NCBI GenBank assembly: GCA_947475315.1
Contig: CANJMY010000007.1
Coordinates: 1-64,000 of the forward strand
Origin: Pseudomonadota bacterium
GTDB lineage: Bacteria > Myxococcota_A > UBA796 > GCA-2862545
Length of the DNA stretch: 64,000 bases
Reading direction: 5' to 3'
Below, piece after piece: positions 42,007-52,214 of this stretch. Numbering within the stretch: the first letter of the stretch is position 1; the number at the start of each line of letters is the position of its first letter. The notes beneath the pieces were generated by a model. That model ran no database searches. It was not told the DNA's origin and worked only from the letters and a program-made list of their open reading frames with translations. A program made the translations under genes and the position numbers.

Positions 42007-43017
42007 TTGAATCCGCTGTCGGCCACGGCACCTCGCGCCATCCGCTCGATCGAGCACGTCGTCCTGGACGGGCGGCGCGCGGTGGCGAGCGTGGAGGTGC
42101 CGGTGTTGGTGCATCGGTCGGCGACGCTTGGCCCGTGCGCGGTGATCACGGCGAACCTGCACGGCGACGAGACGATCGGCGTGGCGGTGGCCCACCGGCT
42201 GGACATGTGGCTGCAGGCGCACCCGTTCCGCGGGACGATCGCGCTGTACCCTTCGTGCAACCCGACGGGGCTGCGCGCGCAGACCCGACACGTTCCCGCG
42301 GACGACGTCGACCTGAACCGGCTGTTTCCGGGCAACGCGCGCGGCACCTCGGGCAGCCGCCTCGCCGCGTCGATCTGGCATGACCTGTCCATGCGGCGTC
42401 CGGACCTGGTGGTCGACCTGCACGCCGACGCGCCTTGCGCGGTGCCCTACGTGATCGTCGACCGCCCCGTGCAGAGCACGGGCGAGGCGAGGCGCAAGCT
42501 CGGAGAGCGACTGCTTGCGCTGGCGGACGCGACCGGCCTGACCGTGCTGCGCGAGTACCCCGACGAGGCCTACGTTCAGTTCGGGCTGGATCGCTCGCTG
42601 GCTGGCGCGGTGGTGAACGTGCTCCACACGCCGTCCGTGACGCTTGAGGTCGGGCCGCGGCGCTGGATGGACTCTCGGTCGGTCGCCAAGGCGCTGGACG
42701 CCACGCTGGGTGTTCTGGCTTGCGGCGGCCTGGTCGACCACGTGACGCACCCAGACTCGACCAAGGTCGAAGGCGTGTGGCGTCGCGCGCCCACACCCCG
42801 CGCCCGGGTGGCGGGCCTGTTCGACCCGCGCCTGGAGCCCGGCGATCGGTTCTCCAAGGGCGACGTGCTCGCATGGCTCCGTACGATCACCGGTGACGTC
42901 GCCGAGTCGATCATCGCGACCGATGACGGCGTGTTGATGAGCTGGGTTGAAGCGAGCTGGGTGGCGCCGGGCGCCCTGCTGGGTACGCTGGGCATTCCCG
43001 ACTCGGAGCGGCTCTGA
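42007..43017 (+). CDS. Succinylglutamate desuccinylase/aspartoacylase-like zinc hydrolase
   Basis: 336 residues. His52 and Glu55 (ANLHGDE) and the later VDLHADAP supply zinc ligands of M14-type AstE/AspA hydrolases; VDLNRLFPG is the usual substrate-binding segment. It would cleave an N-acyl amino acid or related amide. TTG start with GGAG 6 bases upstream. Its stop overlaps the following ATG (TGATG), coupling it to an rRNA methyltransferase gene with no clear functional link. Confidence 0.82.
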   Translation: MNPLSATAPRAIRSIEHVVLDGRRAVASVEVPVLVHRSATLGPCAVITANLHGDETIGVAVAHRLDMWLQAHPFRGTIALYPSCNPTGLRAQTRHVPADDVDLNRLFPGNARGTSGSRLAASIWHDLSMRRPDLVVDLHADAPCAVPYVIVDRPVQSTGEARRKLGERLLALADATGLTVLREYPDEAYVQFGLDRSLAGAVVNVLHTPSVTLEVGPRRWMDSRSVAKALDATLGVLACGGLVDHVTHPDSTKVEGVWRRAPTPRARVAGLFDPRLEPGDRFSKGDVLAWLRTITGDVAESIIATDDGVLMSWVEASWVAPGALLGTLGIPDSERL

Positions 43018-44234
43018 TGGCGCGTGGTGACGACAAGAACGCAGGGCGGCGCCTGCGCGTGAACGGGCACTCGGCGACGTGGCTGCGCCAGGGCTTTCCG
43101 TGGGTCTACCCGAACGAAGTGGTGGGCCAGCTCCCCAAGCCTGCGGGCACCGAGGTGCTGCTGGAGGCGGCCGACGGCACCGTGCTCGGGCGCGCGCTGA
43201 CCGACGACGCGTGGATCGCGGCGCGCGTGTACCGCGCCGACGGCGGCCTGCTCGACGAGGCGTGGATGCGCGGTCGCTTGGACGACGCGATCACCCTCCG
43301 TGAGCGGCTCGTGCTGTCGGACGACACCAATTGCGCTCGCCTCGTGCACGGTGAGAACGACGCGCTCCCAGGCGTGCGGGTGGACAAGTGGGGGGACTAC
43401 CTGACGGTGATCCTCGACACGCCCGCGGTGCGCTCGCTGCTGCCGCTGCTGGTCGACGCGCTGGTCGAGCGGCTGGCGCCTTTGGGCGTGTTCCTCTGCT
43501 ACCGGCTCGACTCTCGCGACACGCGTGACCCTTCCCAGTTCACGCCGGCGCCCGGCTGGCTCTACGGCGAGGCTCCCGAGGGCGGCGAGGTCGTCGTGCT
43601 CGAGCGTGGGATGGCCATGCGCGTGCGCCCCGGCGAGGGCCCGGACGTGGGCAGCTACCCGGACATGCGTGACGTCCGGACCTGGTTGGCCCCGCATTGG
43701 GCCGGCCGTCGTGTGCTCAACACGTTTGCCTACACGGCCGGGTTCTCGGTGGCGGCCATGCGCGGTGGCGCCGCCGAGGCGGTGAGCGTGGATCTGGCGG
43801 TGGTGTCGTTGGAGCGTGCCAAGGCCAACTTCGTCGCGAACGGGCTGGACCCGGAGGCGTCCGAGTTCCTCGCCGAGGACACCTTCCGCGCGCTGGATCG
43901 CTTTCGTCGGACCGGGCGTCGCTTCGATCTGGTCGTCGTGGACCCGCCCAGCTTCTCCCACGGACCCGAGGGCATGTGGTCGGCGAAGAAGGACCTCCCT
44001 CGCTTGGTGGCGGCGGCCGTGCGCGTGCTCGATCGCCGAGGCCTGCTGGTCGTCGCGTCCAACCAGGGGCAGGTCTCGCCCCGCGAATTCCGCGGGGCGA
44101 TGGCTGAGGGCTTCAAGCGCGCCGAGCGCACCGCGCGTGAACTCGCGTTCTTGGGCGCCGCGGTGGACCACCCCGCGCTCGTGACCTTCCCGGAAGGGCA
44201 CTACCTCAAGGTCGGCGTCTGGGCCTTGGACTGA
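43017..44234 (+). CDS. rlmI: RlmI-like 23S rRNA m5C methyltransferase
   Basis: 405 residues. An N-terminal PUA-like domain (GHSATWLRQGFPWVYPNEV) is followed by a central EEHEE-like region and a Rossmann methyltransferase: VLNTFAYTAGFSVAA (motif I, about 240), SVDLAVVSLERAKAN, and catalytic-type DPPSF near 308. E. coli RlmI methylates C1962 of 23S rRNA. Good full-length match; a relative with another target is possible. Confidence 0.85.
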   Translation: MARGDDKNAGRRLRVNGHSATWLRQGFPWVYPNEVVGQLPKPAGTEVLLEAADGTVLGRALTDDAWIAARVYRADGGLLDEAWMRGRLDDAITLRERLVLSDDTNCARLVHGENDALPGVRVDKWGDYLTVILDTPAVRSLLPLLVDALVERLAPLGVFLCYRLDSRDTRDPSQFTPAPGWLYGEAPEGGEVVVLERGMAMRVRPGEGPDVGSYPDMRDVRTWLAPHWAGRRVLNTFAYTAGFSVAAMRGGAAEAVSVDLAVVSLERAKANFVANGLDPEASEFLAEDTFRALDRFRRTGRRFDLVVVDPPSFSHGPEGMWSAKKDLPRLVAAAVRVLDRRGLLVVASNQGQVSPREFRGAMAEGFKRAERTARELAFLGAAVDHPALVTFPEGHYLKVGVWALD

Positions 44235-44288
44235 GCGTATGGGTCGCCGGTTGCGTCGGCGCCCTGTACACTGTCCGTGGAGGCTCTG

Positions 44289-45296
44289 ATGCGCTGCGTT
44301 TCGCTGGTCGCGTTGCTGGTAGGCGCCTGCTCGAACGGGACGGCCACGGTTGACGAGGGCTGCGCGTCGTCGCTCGCCGGCGCGTCGTTGCTCAGCGGAT
44401 CACCGGACGTGCTGGCGCGGGTCGACTGCTACCGGGGCTACTTGGGGCTGCCCCACATGAGCGTCTCCAGCGGCGTGCAGGCCGCCGCAGAGGCGCACGC
44501 CAACTGGCTTGAGGCGAACGACGTGCTCGGCTCGGCGCCCAAGGTCGACGTCCGAGACTGGATCGGCGTCGTCGGCGAGGTGGAGGGAACCGACGGGTAT
44601 ACGGGGCGGTCGCCTTACGACCGAAACGCGAAGGCCGGCGTGACCATCGCGGGCGGACAACCGACCAACATCTGGGGCCTGTTCCGCTTTCAGGCCGACG
44701 TGGACCCGGACAAATGGATCATGGAGCCGTCGGTTCGAGACGCCCTGTTCCAGCCCAAGGTGCTCGGCGTAGGCGAGGCGACGGCGACGCTCGGCGGCGT
44801 CGAGCGTGCCTACACCGACGTGTTCGCGGCGATCCCCTCAGGCACCCGGCTGTTCCGCCCGGTCGTGTACCCGAAGGATGGCCAGGAGGACGTGCCGTCG
44901 GCCTGGACGGACCTGGCGCAGGTGTGGGACGACAAGCTCACGAAACACGAGTGGATCGGGTTCCCGGTGACGATCACCATGGGCTGCGACCAGCAGAGCC
45001 ACGTGTCGATCAACCCGTTCCAGATCGCCGTCCTGTCGGCGACGCTGACCAATCCGGACGGCGAGGAGGTCCCGATCCGCGTGATCCCACCGACCGGAGC
45101 GTTCGCGGGGTTCCTGCGCACCACGATCGTGCTCGCGCCGAACGCCCCGCTCGCGGTCGACACTGAGTTCGCGGTCGACGCCGAGATCACGAGCCTGTTC
45201 GGCACCACGATGGTGCACACGACCTTCCGCACGTCGCCCGCGCCCACCGACACGGACTCTCCGGACACGGACGCGCCCGACACCGACGCCCCGTAG
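44289..45296 (+). CDS. CAP (SCP-like) domain lipoprotein with DTD tail
   Basis: 335 residues from the ATG that follows GGAGG. Lipobox VGAC. A CAP-like domain (about 30-190) has RGYLGLPHMSVSSGVQAAAE with a helix AHANWL, and a central GYTGRSPYDR like that of bacterial CAP proteins; the catalytic His/Glu pattern is not clear to me. A beta domain follows (about 190-310), then a short TDTDSPDTDAPDTD tail. Secreted surface protein, function unknown. Confidence 0.7.
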   Translation: MRCVSLVALLVGACSNGTATVDEGCASSLAGASLLSGSPDVLARVDCYRGYLGLPHMSVSSGVQAAAEAHANWLEANDVLGSAPKVDVRDWIGVVGEVEGTDGYTGRSPYDRNAKAGVTIAGGQPTNIWGLFRFQADVDPDKWIMEPSVRDALFQPKVLGVGEATATLGGVERAYTDVFAAIPSGTRLFRPVVYPKDGQEDVPSAWTDLAQVWDDKLTKHEWIGFPVTITMGCDQQSHVSINPFQIAVLSATLTNPDGEEVPIRVIPPTGAFAGFLRTTIVLAPNAPLAVDTEFAVDAEITSLFGTTMVHTTFRTSPAPTDTDSPDTDAPDTDAP

Positions 45297-45297
45297 G

Positions 45298-45846
45298 CTA
45301 GGTGTCGATCCCTTCGACCGCGTCCATCCAGGCGTCGGACCAGCGATCCTGGGCGGCCTCGTAGCGCTCGGAGAGCGCCTCGGCGTCGGCCAAATCCTGA
45401 TCGAGCTCCTCGCGCAGCTCGTTGGCGAGCCCCATCGCGGCGCCGGTCGCCTCGTCACGGGCAGAGTCCAGGTCCTCTTCGGCGCCGCCCCCGGAGGAGC
45501 CGCCTGTGTAGAGCATGGCCGCGAGCCAGTCCTCGGCGTTCCCGGCGAGCACCGCCGCGTCGCCGCTCTCCGACAGCTCGACCACCGGCCACACGTCCTG
45601 CGCCAGCCCCTGCTCCGGACACCACCAGAGCGTGTAGTACAGCTCACCCTCGTCGCGCCGGGTCATCAGCAGCCAGCAGCGCGGCGGCTTCTCGGCGCAG
45701 GCCATCTCCTTGAAGACGTCGCGAAAGGTCGCGTCCAGCTTGAAGACCGCGTGGCGCTCCCACGCGGTGATCTCGCCGTCCTCGTCGAGGTCTAGGAAGG
45801 CGCGGACCGCGTGTCCGAAGTCCTCCAGAAGTTGTCGTGCGGTCAA
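45298..45846 (-). CDS. Acidic protein with an EF-hand-like loop
   Basis: 182 residues, TTG start. DLDEDGEITAWE at 18-29 matches a calcium-binding EF-hand loop. The centre (about 45-110) has a W/Y-rich strand region (ELYYTLWWCPEQ, then VWPVVELSESGDAA) that faintly recalls SUKH/SMI1 proteins. The last 60 residues are an acidic helix. No secretion signal. It lies 100 bases downstream of the steroid-reductase-like gene on the same strand and could be its last operon member. Confidence 0.55.
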   Translation of the reverse strand: MTARQLLEDFGHAVRAFLDLDEDGEITAWERHAVFKLDATFRDVFKEMACAEKPPRCWLLMTRRDEGELYYTLWWCPEQGLAQDVWPVVELSESGDAAVLAGNAEDWLAAMLYTGGSSGGGAEEDLDSARDEATGAAMGLANELREELDQDLADAEALSERYEAAQDRWSDAWMDAVEGIDT

Positions 45847-45946
45847 AGTTCACCCCATGACGAGCAAGCGTCCACGGACGTTGTCTCAATGGCGGTGGGC
45901 TGGGTCAAGCATCAAATTGCCACGGCGACAGCGTGTCCAGCCGATG

Positions 45947-46726
45947 TCAAAGGATCCAGGGCAGGATGGCCCGACGACTTTTCGGGTAGTCCGGGAACTG
46001 GGACTGGTACCAGGCGTGGTTCTGCAAGGCGCGCGGGACCAGGTTGGCGGCGGTGTAGACAGCAAATCCAAGGCCGGCCGTGGACCACGTCGCGATGGCC
46101 CAGCCGGTCCAGGCCACGCACTCTCCGAAGTAGTTGGGGCAGGTGATCCACTCGTAGAGGCCACCGGTCGGGATCTTGTACCCAGTCTCTCCGGGCTTGC
46201 GCAGCGCGCGGAGCGAGGCGTCCGCCTGTCGGTTGATCCAGGTCCCCAGGCCGAACAGGGCGATGCCCACCAGGAAGCGCGGGTCGATGAGCCATGCGTT
46301 GGTCCAAGACTGCACGCCGCCCGACGCCATCGGTGCGTTCACGATCGCGTTCAGGGTGTTGAAGGCCACGGCCATGGCCGCGACGAGGATGGGCATGCGG
46401 TCGCCCGGCTTCACGCGCATGCGGAACGGGTAGATGAAAGCCCGGTAGACGTAGTGGAAGAACCAGATTCCAAGGAAGATCAGCGCGGGCGCGCTCGCGG
46501 TGGGCATGGTCAGGTAGAACAGCGCGCCCCACAGCAGCACCGACGGGCTCTCCATGACGACCCAGCCGATGCGCGGGTCGAAGGTGGGGCCCCAACCGGC
46601 GCGCACGTGACGGCCGTAGGGCGCCGACAGCAGGGTGAGCATCACCACGGTCAGCGCGGCGGCCGCGAACATCGCTTGGACGGCGTGCGCGTGGAAGGTC
46701 GGGTCCGTGAGCATGGCCACATTCAT
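45947..46726 (-). CDS. Steroid 5-alpha-reductase (SRD5A1-like) membrane enzyme
   Basis: 259 residues, the size of human SRD5A1/2, with about seven helices. Conserved elements are in order: PYGRH (36-40), GW..MESPS with Glu59, FHYVYRAFIYP (90-100), and a C-terminal run with RKPGETGYKIPTGG (176-189), NYFGE (198-202) and DYPKSR ending in PWIL. These are signatures of NADPH-dependent 3-oxo-5-alpha-steroid 4-dehydrogenases. It would reduce a conjugated C=C of a steroid or other polyprenoid-like enone in the membrane. The ATG overlaps the asparaginase stop (ATGA). Confidence 0.88.
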   Translation of the reverse strand: MNVAMLTDPTFHAHAVQAMFAAAALTVVMLTLLSAPYGRHVRAGWGPTFDPRIGWVVMESPSVLLWGALFYLTMPTASAPALIFLGIWFFHYVYRAFIYPFRMRVKPGDRMPILVAAMAVAFNTLNAIVNAPMASGGVQSWTNAWLIDPRFLVGIALFGLGTWINRQADASLRALRKPGETGYKIPTGGLYEWITCPNYFGECVAWTGWAIATWSTAGLGFAVYTAANLVPRALQNHAWYQSQFPDYPKSRRAILPWIL

Positions 46727-47781
46727 TGGGGGGCTCCGAGCTCACCGCGCAGGTCGGTGGCGAACAGTCTGCGGACGTCGGCCCGCGTGAGGTGGGGCTG
46801 GGAGAGGAGCCACATCAGCTTGGTGAGCGCAGCCTCTGCGGTCATGTCCAGACCGCCGACGACGCCCGCTTCGGCGAGCGCGCGGCCGCCGGCGTAGTCG
46901 TCGCGCACCGTGCCGCGCAGGCACTGGGTGACGTGGGTGAGCACGAGCCCGGAGTCGGTCGCCTTGCGGAGCACCCGGAGCAGCTCGGGCTGGTTGTCGG
47001 GCGCGTTCCCTGCGCCGAAGGTCTGGAGCACGACGCCCTGCAGCGGCGCCTGGAGCATGGCGTCGAGCGTGTGCGGCGTGAGGCCAGGGAACCAACGGAA
47101 GCAAGCGACCAGCGGCTGGGTGATCGGCACGACCCGGACCGGGCCTGCGCCGGGCGGTCGCACCAGGTCACGGTCCACCGTGACGTCGACGCCCACGCGC
47201 GCGAGCGGGCGCAGGTTGCCGGACGCGAACGCGTCGAGGCCGCTCGCGTCGACCTTGGTGGCGCGGTTGCCGCGCAGCAGGCTGTCGCGAAAGTACAGCC
47301 CGACCTCGGGGATGTCCGCGCGGCTGGCGAGGGTGAGCGCGCCGAGCAGATTGGCGGTCGCGTCGTTTCGCACCCGCATGAACGGGATCTGCGAGCCCGT
47401 GAAGATCACCGGCTTGGACAGGCCCTCCAGCATGAACGACAGCGCGGACGCGGTGTAGGCCATGGTGTCGGTGCCGTGCAGCACGACGAACGCGTCTGTT
47501 TCAGCGTCGTGCGCGGCGATGTCGTTGGCGATCCCGACCCAGTCGGCGGGCCCCATGTTCGCGGAGTCGAGCAGCGACGGGTACTCGCGCACGGTGTAGC
47601 GCACGACGAGGCCGTCGATGTCGGTGGGCAGCGTCAGGTCCGGCTCGCCCTCCACGTGGAAGGCGCGGCTTCGACGCAGCTCGCGCACCAGCAGGCCCGG
47701 CGCCGGCACCCAGCCGCGCGGCCCCTGGGTCATGCCGATGGTGCCGCCCGTGTAGAGCACGAGCACGCGGCGCACGCTCAC
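46723..47781 (-). CDS. ansA: L-asparaginase, cytoplasmic type I
   Basis: 352 residues. VLYTGGTIGM at the N-terminus holds the nucleophilic Thr, and HGTDTMAYTASALSFML near residue 100 holds the second active-site Thr-Asp. No signal peptide, so it is cytoplasmic, hydrolysing Asn to Asp and ammonia. The GTG start overlaps the TGA of the class V aminotransferase gene (GTGA), and the stop overlaps the steroid-reductase ATG. Confidence 0.9.
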   Translation of the reverse strand: MSVRRVLVLYTGGTIGMTQGPRGWVPAPGLLVRELRRSRAFHVEGEPDLTLPTDIDGLVVRYTVREYPSLLDSANMGPADWVGIANDIAAHDAETDAFVVLHGTDTMAYTASALSFMLEGLSKPVIFTGSQIPFMRVRNDATANLLGALTLASRADIPEVGLYFRDSLLRGNRATKVDASGLDAFASGNLRPLARVGVDVTVDRDLVRPPGAGPVRVVPITQPLVACFRWFPGLTPHTLDAMLQAPLQGVVLQTFGAGNAPDNQPELLRVLRKATDSGLVLTHVTQCLRGTVRDDYAGGRALAEAGVVGGLDMTAEAALTKLMWLLSQPHLTRADVRRLFATDLRGELGAPQ

Positions 47782-49529
47782 GTGCGGCCCGCCCGCAGGG
47801 TGAGGTGCGCGCCGACGCCGGCGAGCGCGTCGTCCGGGGCGCGGGCACGGTCGGACGGCATCGGGAACCAGCGCAGGGCCTCGAAGTCGGCGGTGACGTA
47901 GGGCGCGGGCGGGGGCTCGGCGTCGCCCAGGGTGGCGAGCATGCGGCGGGCCTCGTCGAGGTAGGTGGGGAGCACCCACTCTGGCTCGGTCGAACGACGC
48001 GTGCGGACCTCCATCCGGCCGTTCGCGTACGACACATCGCGCAGCGACAGCGGGGGGCGCGGCGTCCCGTCCCGATGCTGCCAGCGACCGGACGCCGGGT
48101 CGAACGTGTAGTGCGGGAGGAAGCGCCACCCGTGCTCGGCGACGAGCTCGATCGCGTCGAGGATGAACTGCAGGACCGGGTCGCTGATGAAGTAGTTGAA
48201 ATTCACGCGCACCCAGCCGGGCTTGATCCCCTCGCAGCCGTTGAGGATCTCGCGCTCGAACTCGTGTGACGTCGTGATGTCGATGCCGAGCAGTCGGTGG
48301 CCATAGGGGCCCGCACAGGAGCAGCCGCCGCGCGACTGGATGCCGAACAGGTCGTTGAGCAGCGCCACCACGAAGTTGTGGTGCAGGTAGCGGCTGCCGT
48401 GACGGACCATGAAGCTCACGATCGACAGGCGCCACGCGTCCGGGTTGCCGAGGATCTCGATCTTGGGGTTGGTGCGCCACTGCTGGATCGCGCGCTGGAC
48501 GAACGCGTGCTCGCGCGTGCGGATGGTCTCCCAGCCGACCGCCTCCTTCAGCTGGAACACGAGGCCTGCGCGGATCGACTCGATGATCGCCGGCGTGCCG
48601 CCCTCTTCGCGGTGCTCCACGTCCGACAGGTAGGCGTGATCCTGGTCGTTCACGTAGGCCACGGTGCCGCCGCCCGGCACGGCCGGGACGCGGTTGCGGA
48701 ACACGTGGCGCTTGGCGACGAGCACGCCTGGGGTGCCTGGACCCCCGACGAACTTGTGCGGGGAGAGGAAGATGGCGTCCTTGTAGATCTGGTCGCCGTC
48801 CTCCTTGTCGTCGCGCATGTTCATCTCGATCTTCACGTACGGACCGGCCGCCGCGAAGTCCCAGAACGAGAGCGCGCCGTGCCGGTGCAGCAGGGACGCG
48901 ACGGCGCGGGTGTTGGTTCCGATGCCGGTCACGTTGGACGCGGCGGAGAAGCTGCCGATCTTCATCGGACGGTCCGCGTAGCGGACCAGCTCAGCCTCCA
49001 GGTGTGCGAGGTCGATGTGGCCGTCGGCGTCCTCGCGGATCACCACGGTCTGTGCGATCGACTCGCGCCACGGGAGCTCGTTGCTGTGGTGCTCGTACGG
49101 GCCGATGAACACGACGGGGCGCTCGTGTTCCGGGATGTAGGACGAGAGGTTGTACCGGGCGTCCAGGTCGGCGGGCAGCCGCAGGTTCAGGCAGTCGATC
49201 AGCTTGTGGATGGCGCCCGTGGCGCCGGAGCCGCAGAACACCAGCGCGTCGCGCTCGTCGGCGCCGACGGCCTCCTTGATGATCGCGCGCGCGTCCTCCC
49301 GAAAGCGCGTGGTCTGCCGACCGGTGCCGCTCGTCTCGGTGTGGGTGTTCGCGTAGAGCGGCATCACCTCGTGCCGTATGAAGTCCTCGATGAAGGACAG
49401 CGAGCGGCCTGACGCGGTGTAGTCGGCGTAGGTCACGCGGCGGGGGCCGTAGGGCCCGTCGAGCACCTGATCGTCGCCGATGATGCCGCTTCGGATGGTC
49501 TCGATCAGTCGTTCCTGTCGCGTCAGCAC
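47778..49529 (-). CDS. Class V aminotransferase/cysteine desulfurase-like PLP enzyme
   Basis: 583 residues. PLP-binding Lys in SPHKFVGG near 258, the FWDFAAAGPY segment holding the ring-nitrogen Asp, a GGGTVAYV loop, and SRGGCSCAGPYGH near 405 where cysteine desulfurases carry their reactive Cys. The protein is longer than usual (about 400-430), having an extra C-terminal domain of about 120 residues. It could be a desulfurase or a kynureninase-like lyase. GTG start with GGAG 6 bases upstream; first gene of the overlapping minus-strand cluster. Confidence 0.85.
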   Translation of the reverse strand: MLTRQERLIETIRSGIIGDDQVLDGPYGPRRVTYADYTASGRSLSFIEDFIRHEVMPLYANTHTETSGTGRQTTRFREDARAIIKEAVGADERDALVFCGSGATGAIHKLIDCLNLRLPADLDARYNLSSYIPEHERPVVFIGPYEHHSNELPWRESIAQTVVIREDADGHIDLAHLEAELVRYADRPMKIGSFSAASNVTGIGTNTRAVASLLHRHGALSFWDFAAAGPYVKIEMNMRDDKEDGDQIYKDAIFLSPHKFVGGPGTPGVLVAKRHVFRNRVPAVPGGGTVAYVNDQDHAYLSDVEHREEGGTPAIIESIRAGLVFQLKEAVGWETIRTREHAFVQRAIQQWRTNPKIEILGNPDAWRLSIVSFMVRHGSRYLHHNFVVALLNDLFGIQSRGGCSCAGPYGHRLLGIDITTSHEFEREILNGCEGIKPGWVRVNFNYFISDPVLQFILDAIELVAEHGWRFLPHYTFDPASGRWQHRDGTPRPPLSLRDVSYANGRMEVRTRRSTEPEWVLPTYLDEARRMLATLGDAEPPPAPYVTADFEALRWFPMPSDRARAPDDALAGVGAHLTLRAGRT

Positions 49530-49572
49530 GGCAGACTCCGTCCGGTTCTGGCCACGGCGGCGTGGTGGGCCG

Positions 49573-50034
49573 CTACTCGGGCTTCTTGGTGGCCAGCGCC
49601 CAGGTGATGCCCAGGTTCAGGTAGTCCGGGAACTGCGGCGGCGGGTCGAGCTTGACCGCGCGGACCACGTCTGCGGCGCACTCGTCGAGCACCTCGTCCT
49701 CGGTCGAGCTGGTGACCTTCACGGACCGGACGGTGCCGTCGGTGCGAAAGCGCAGGTGCACCTGGAGGAAGCGCATCGGCGACTTGCCCCGCACCAGCGC
49801 CTGCTCGCGACAGGCCCGAAGGCCCGTGTCGTCCGCGCGCAGGAGCTTCTCCAGGCGGGTGGCCGTGCGGTCATCCGACTCGCCGAGCGGGTCGGAGAGG
49901 ACCACGATGTGGTCGGTGTCCGCGGTCGTTACGGCCACGACGGTGGGCGAGGGCGGCGGGGGTGGGGGAACGTCGGCCCACGCCACGGAGGCGAGGCTCG
50001 ACGACAACACGAGTGAGGGGAGGAGCATGCGCAT
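49573..50034 (-). CDS. Periplasmic TonB-C/AgmX-like protein
   Basis: 153 residues. Signal peptide (cut after AWA), a Pro-rich start (DVPPPPPPSP), then one domain (about 55-148) with CREQALVRGKS...LQVHLRFRTDGTVRSVKV and a second Cys in LDECAADVV, resembling the C-terminal domain of TonB or AgmX/PglI. Two Cys may pair. It may contact envelope partners. Divergent from fumC. Confidence 0.7.
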   Translation of the reverse strand: MRMLLPSLVLSSSLASVAWADVPPPPPPSPTVVAVTTADTDHIVVLSDPLGESDDRTATRLEKLLRADDTGLRACREQALVRGKSPMRFLQVHLRFRTDGTVRSVKVTSSTEDEVLDECAADVVRAVKLDPPPQFPDYLNLGITWALATKKPE

Positions 50035-50115
50035 GGGGGGCCTCTAATCCGCTTGTGCGGCCTGTGGACCGCTTTGTCGTGCGGAGCTACCTGACCAGAG
50101 CCCCCGAGGTTTGCC

Positions 50116-51512
<1,397 letters not shown>

Positions 51513-51516
<4 letters not shown>

Positions 51517-52187
51517 GGCGCGCGACCCTGGTTGTGGGGCTGTCGCTGGCGACGGTCGCGGTCGCCGACGAGGGGCCGCAGATCCGATCCGAGGCGCGGC
51601 GACGCTACCCGAACAAGATCTACAAGGACCGGTCGATCGACCGGACCTGCACGTTCGACGTCACCCTGGACGATCGCGGCCACGTGACGGGCGCGCAGGT
51701 GGTGGAGTGTCCGGCGGAGCTGGCGTCGTTCGCGGAGCGCATCGTGCGGCGGGATCGCTGGCGCAAGCCGGTGGTTGAGGGCACGGTCGCGCGGGTGACG
51801 GCCCACTTCGAGGCGCCGATCGACGTGTTCCAGTTCCCGCACCCGGACACCTGGCGCTACCGCGAGGGGCCGGTCTGCGACGTGCACTTGGCGATTGGCG
51901 AGGACGGCACGGTGCGGCTTCGGAGCGCGTCCGAGGGCTGCGCGCCGGCTGTGGAGGAGACCACACGCGTCGCCCCAGCGCCGTGGGCCGGAGAGGTCAA
52001 GGTCGCGCCGATCCTCTGCCCGGTGACCTTCCGGACCAAGGGCGACGAGAAGCTCGACGTGGAGCTCTTCCGCTGCCCGCCGGCCACGTGGGCGCACGCG
52101 GGTGCGGTGCTCGACGCGCTCGACTGGCCGGACCTCGACCGGGTGTGGGCCGTGGTGATCGGCTTTGGCGGCGAGGCCGCCCGCTAG
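51513..52187 (+). CDS. Secreted protein with two TonB-C-like modules
   Basis: 224 residues. Signal peptide ending in VAVA, then two related modules (about 45-110 and 120-190), each starting with a Cys-strand followed by [11 protein letters not shown] or [10 protein letters not shown]-type hairpins, as in TonB C-terminal-like domains. Cys pairs suggest disulfides. The start overlaps the fumC stop, so it is translated with fumarase although the predicted location is the periplasm. Confidence 0.65.
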
Positions 52188-52189
52188 CG

Positions 52190-52209
52190 CCCCGGGCCGA
52201 GGCTCGGGG
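52190..52209. terminator. Bidirectional hairpin between convergent genes
   Basis: CCCCGGGC pairs with GCTCGGGG (one G-U pair) across a 4-base loop in the 27-base gap between two convergent stops. No T-run. Confidence 0.5.
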
Positions 52210-52214
52210 GAGGG

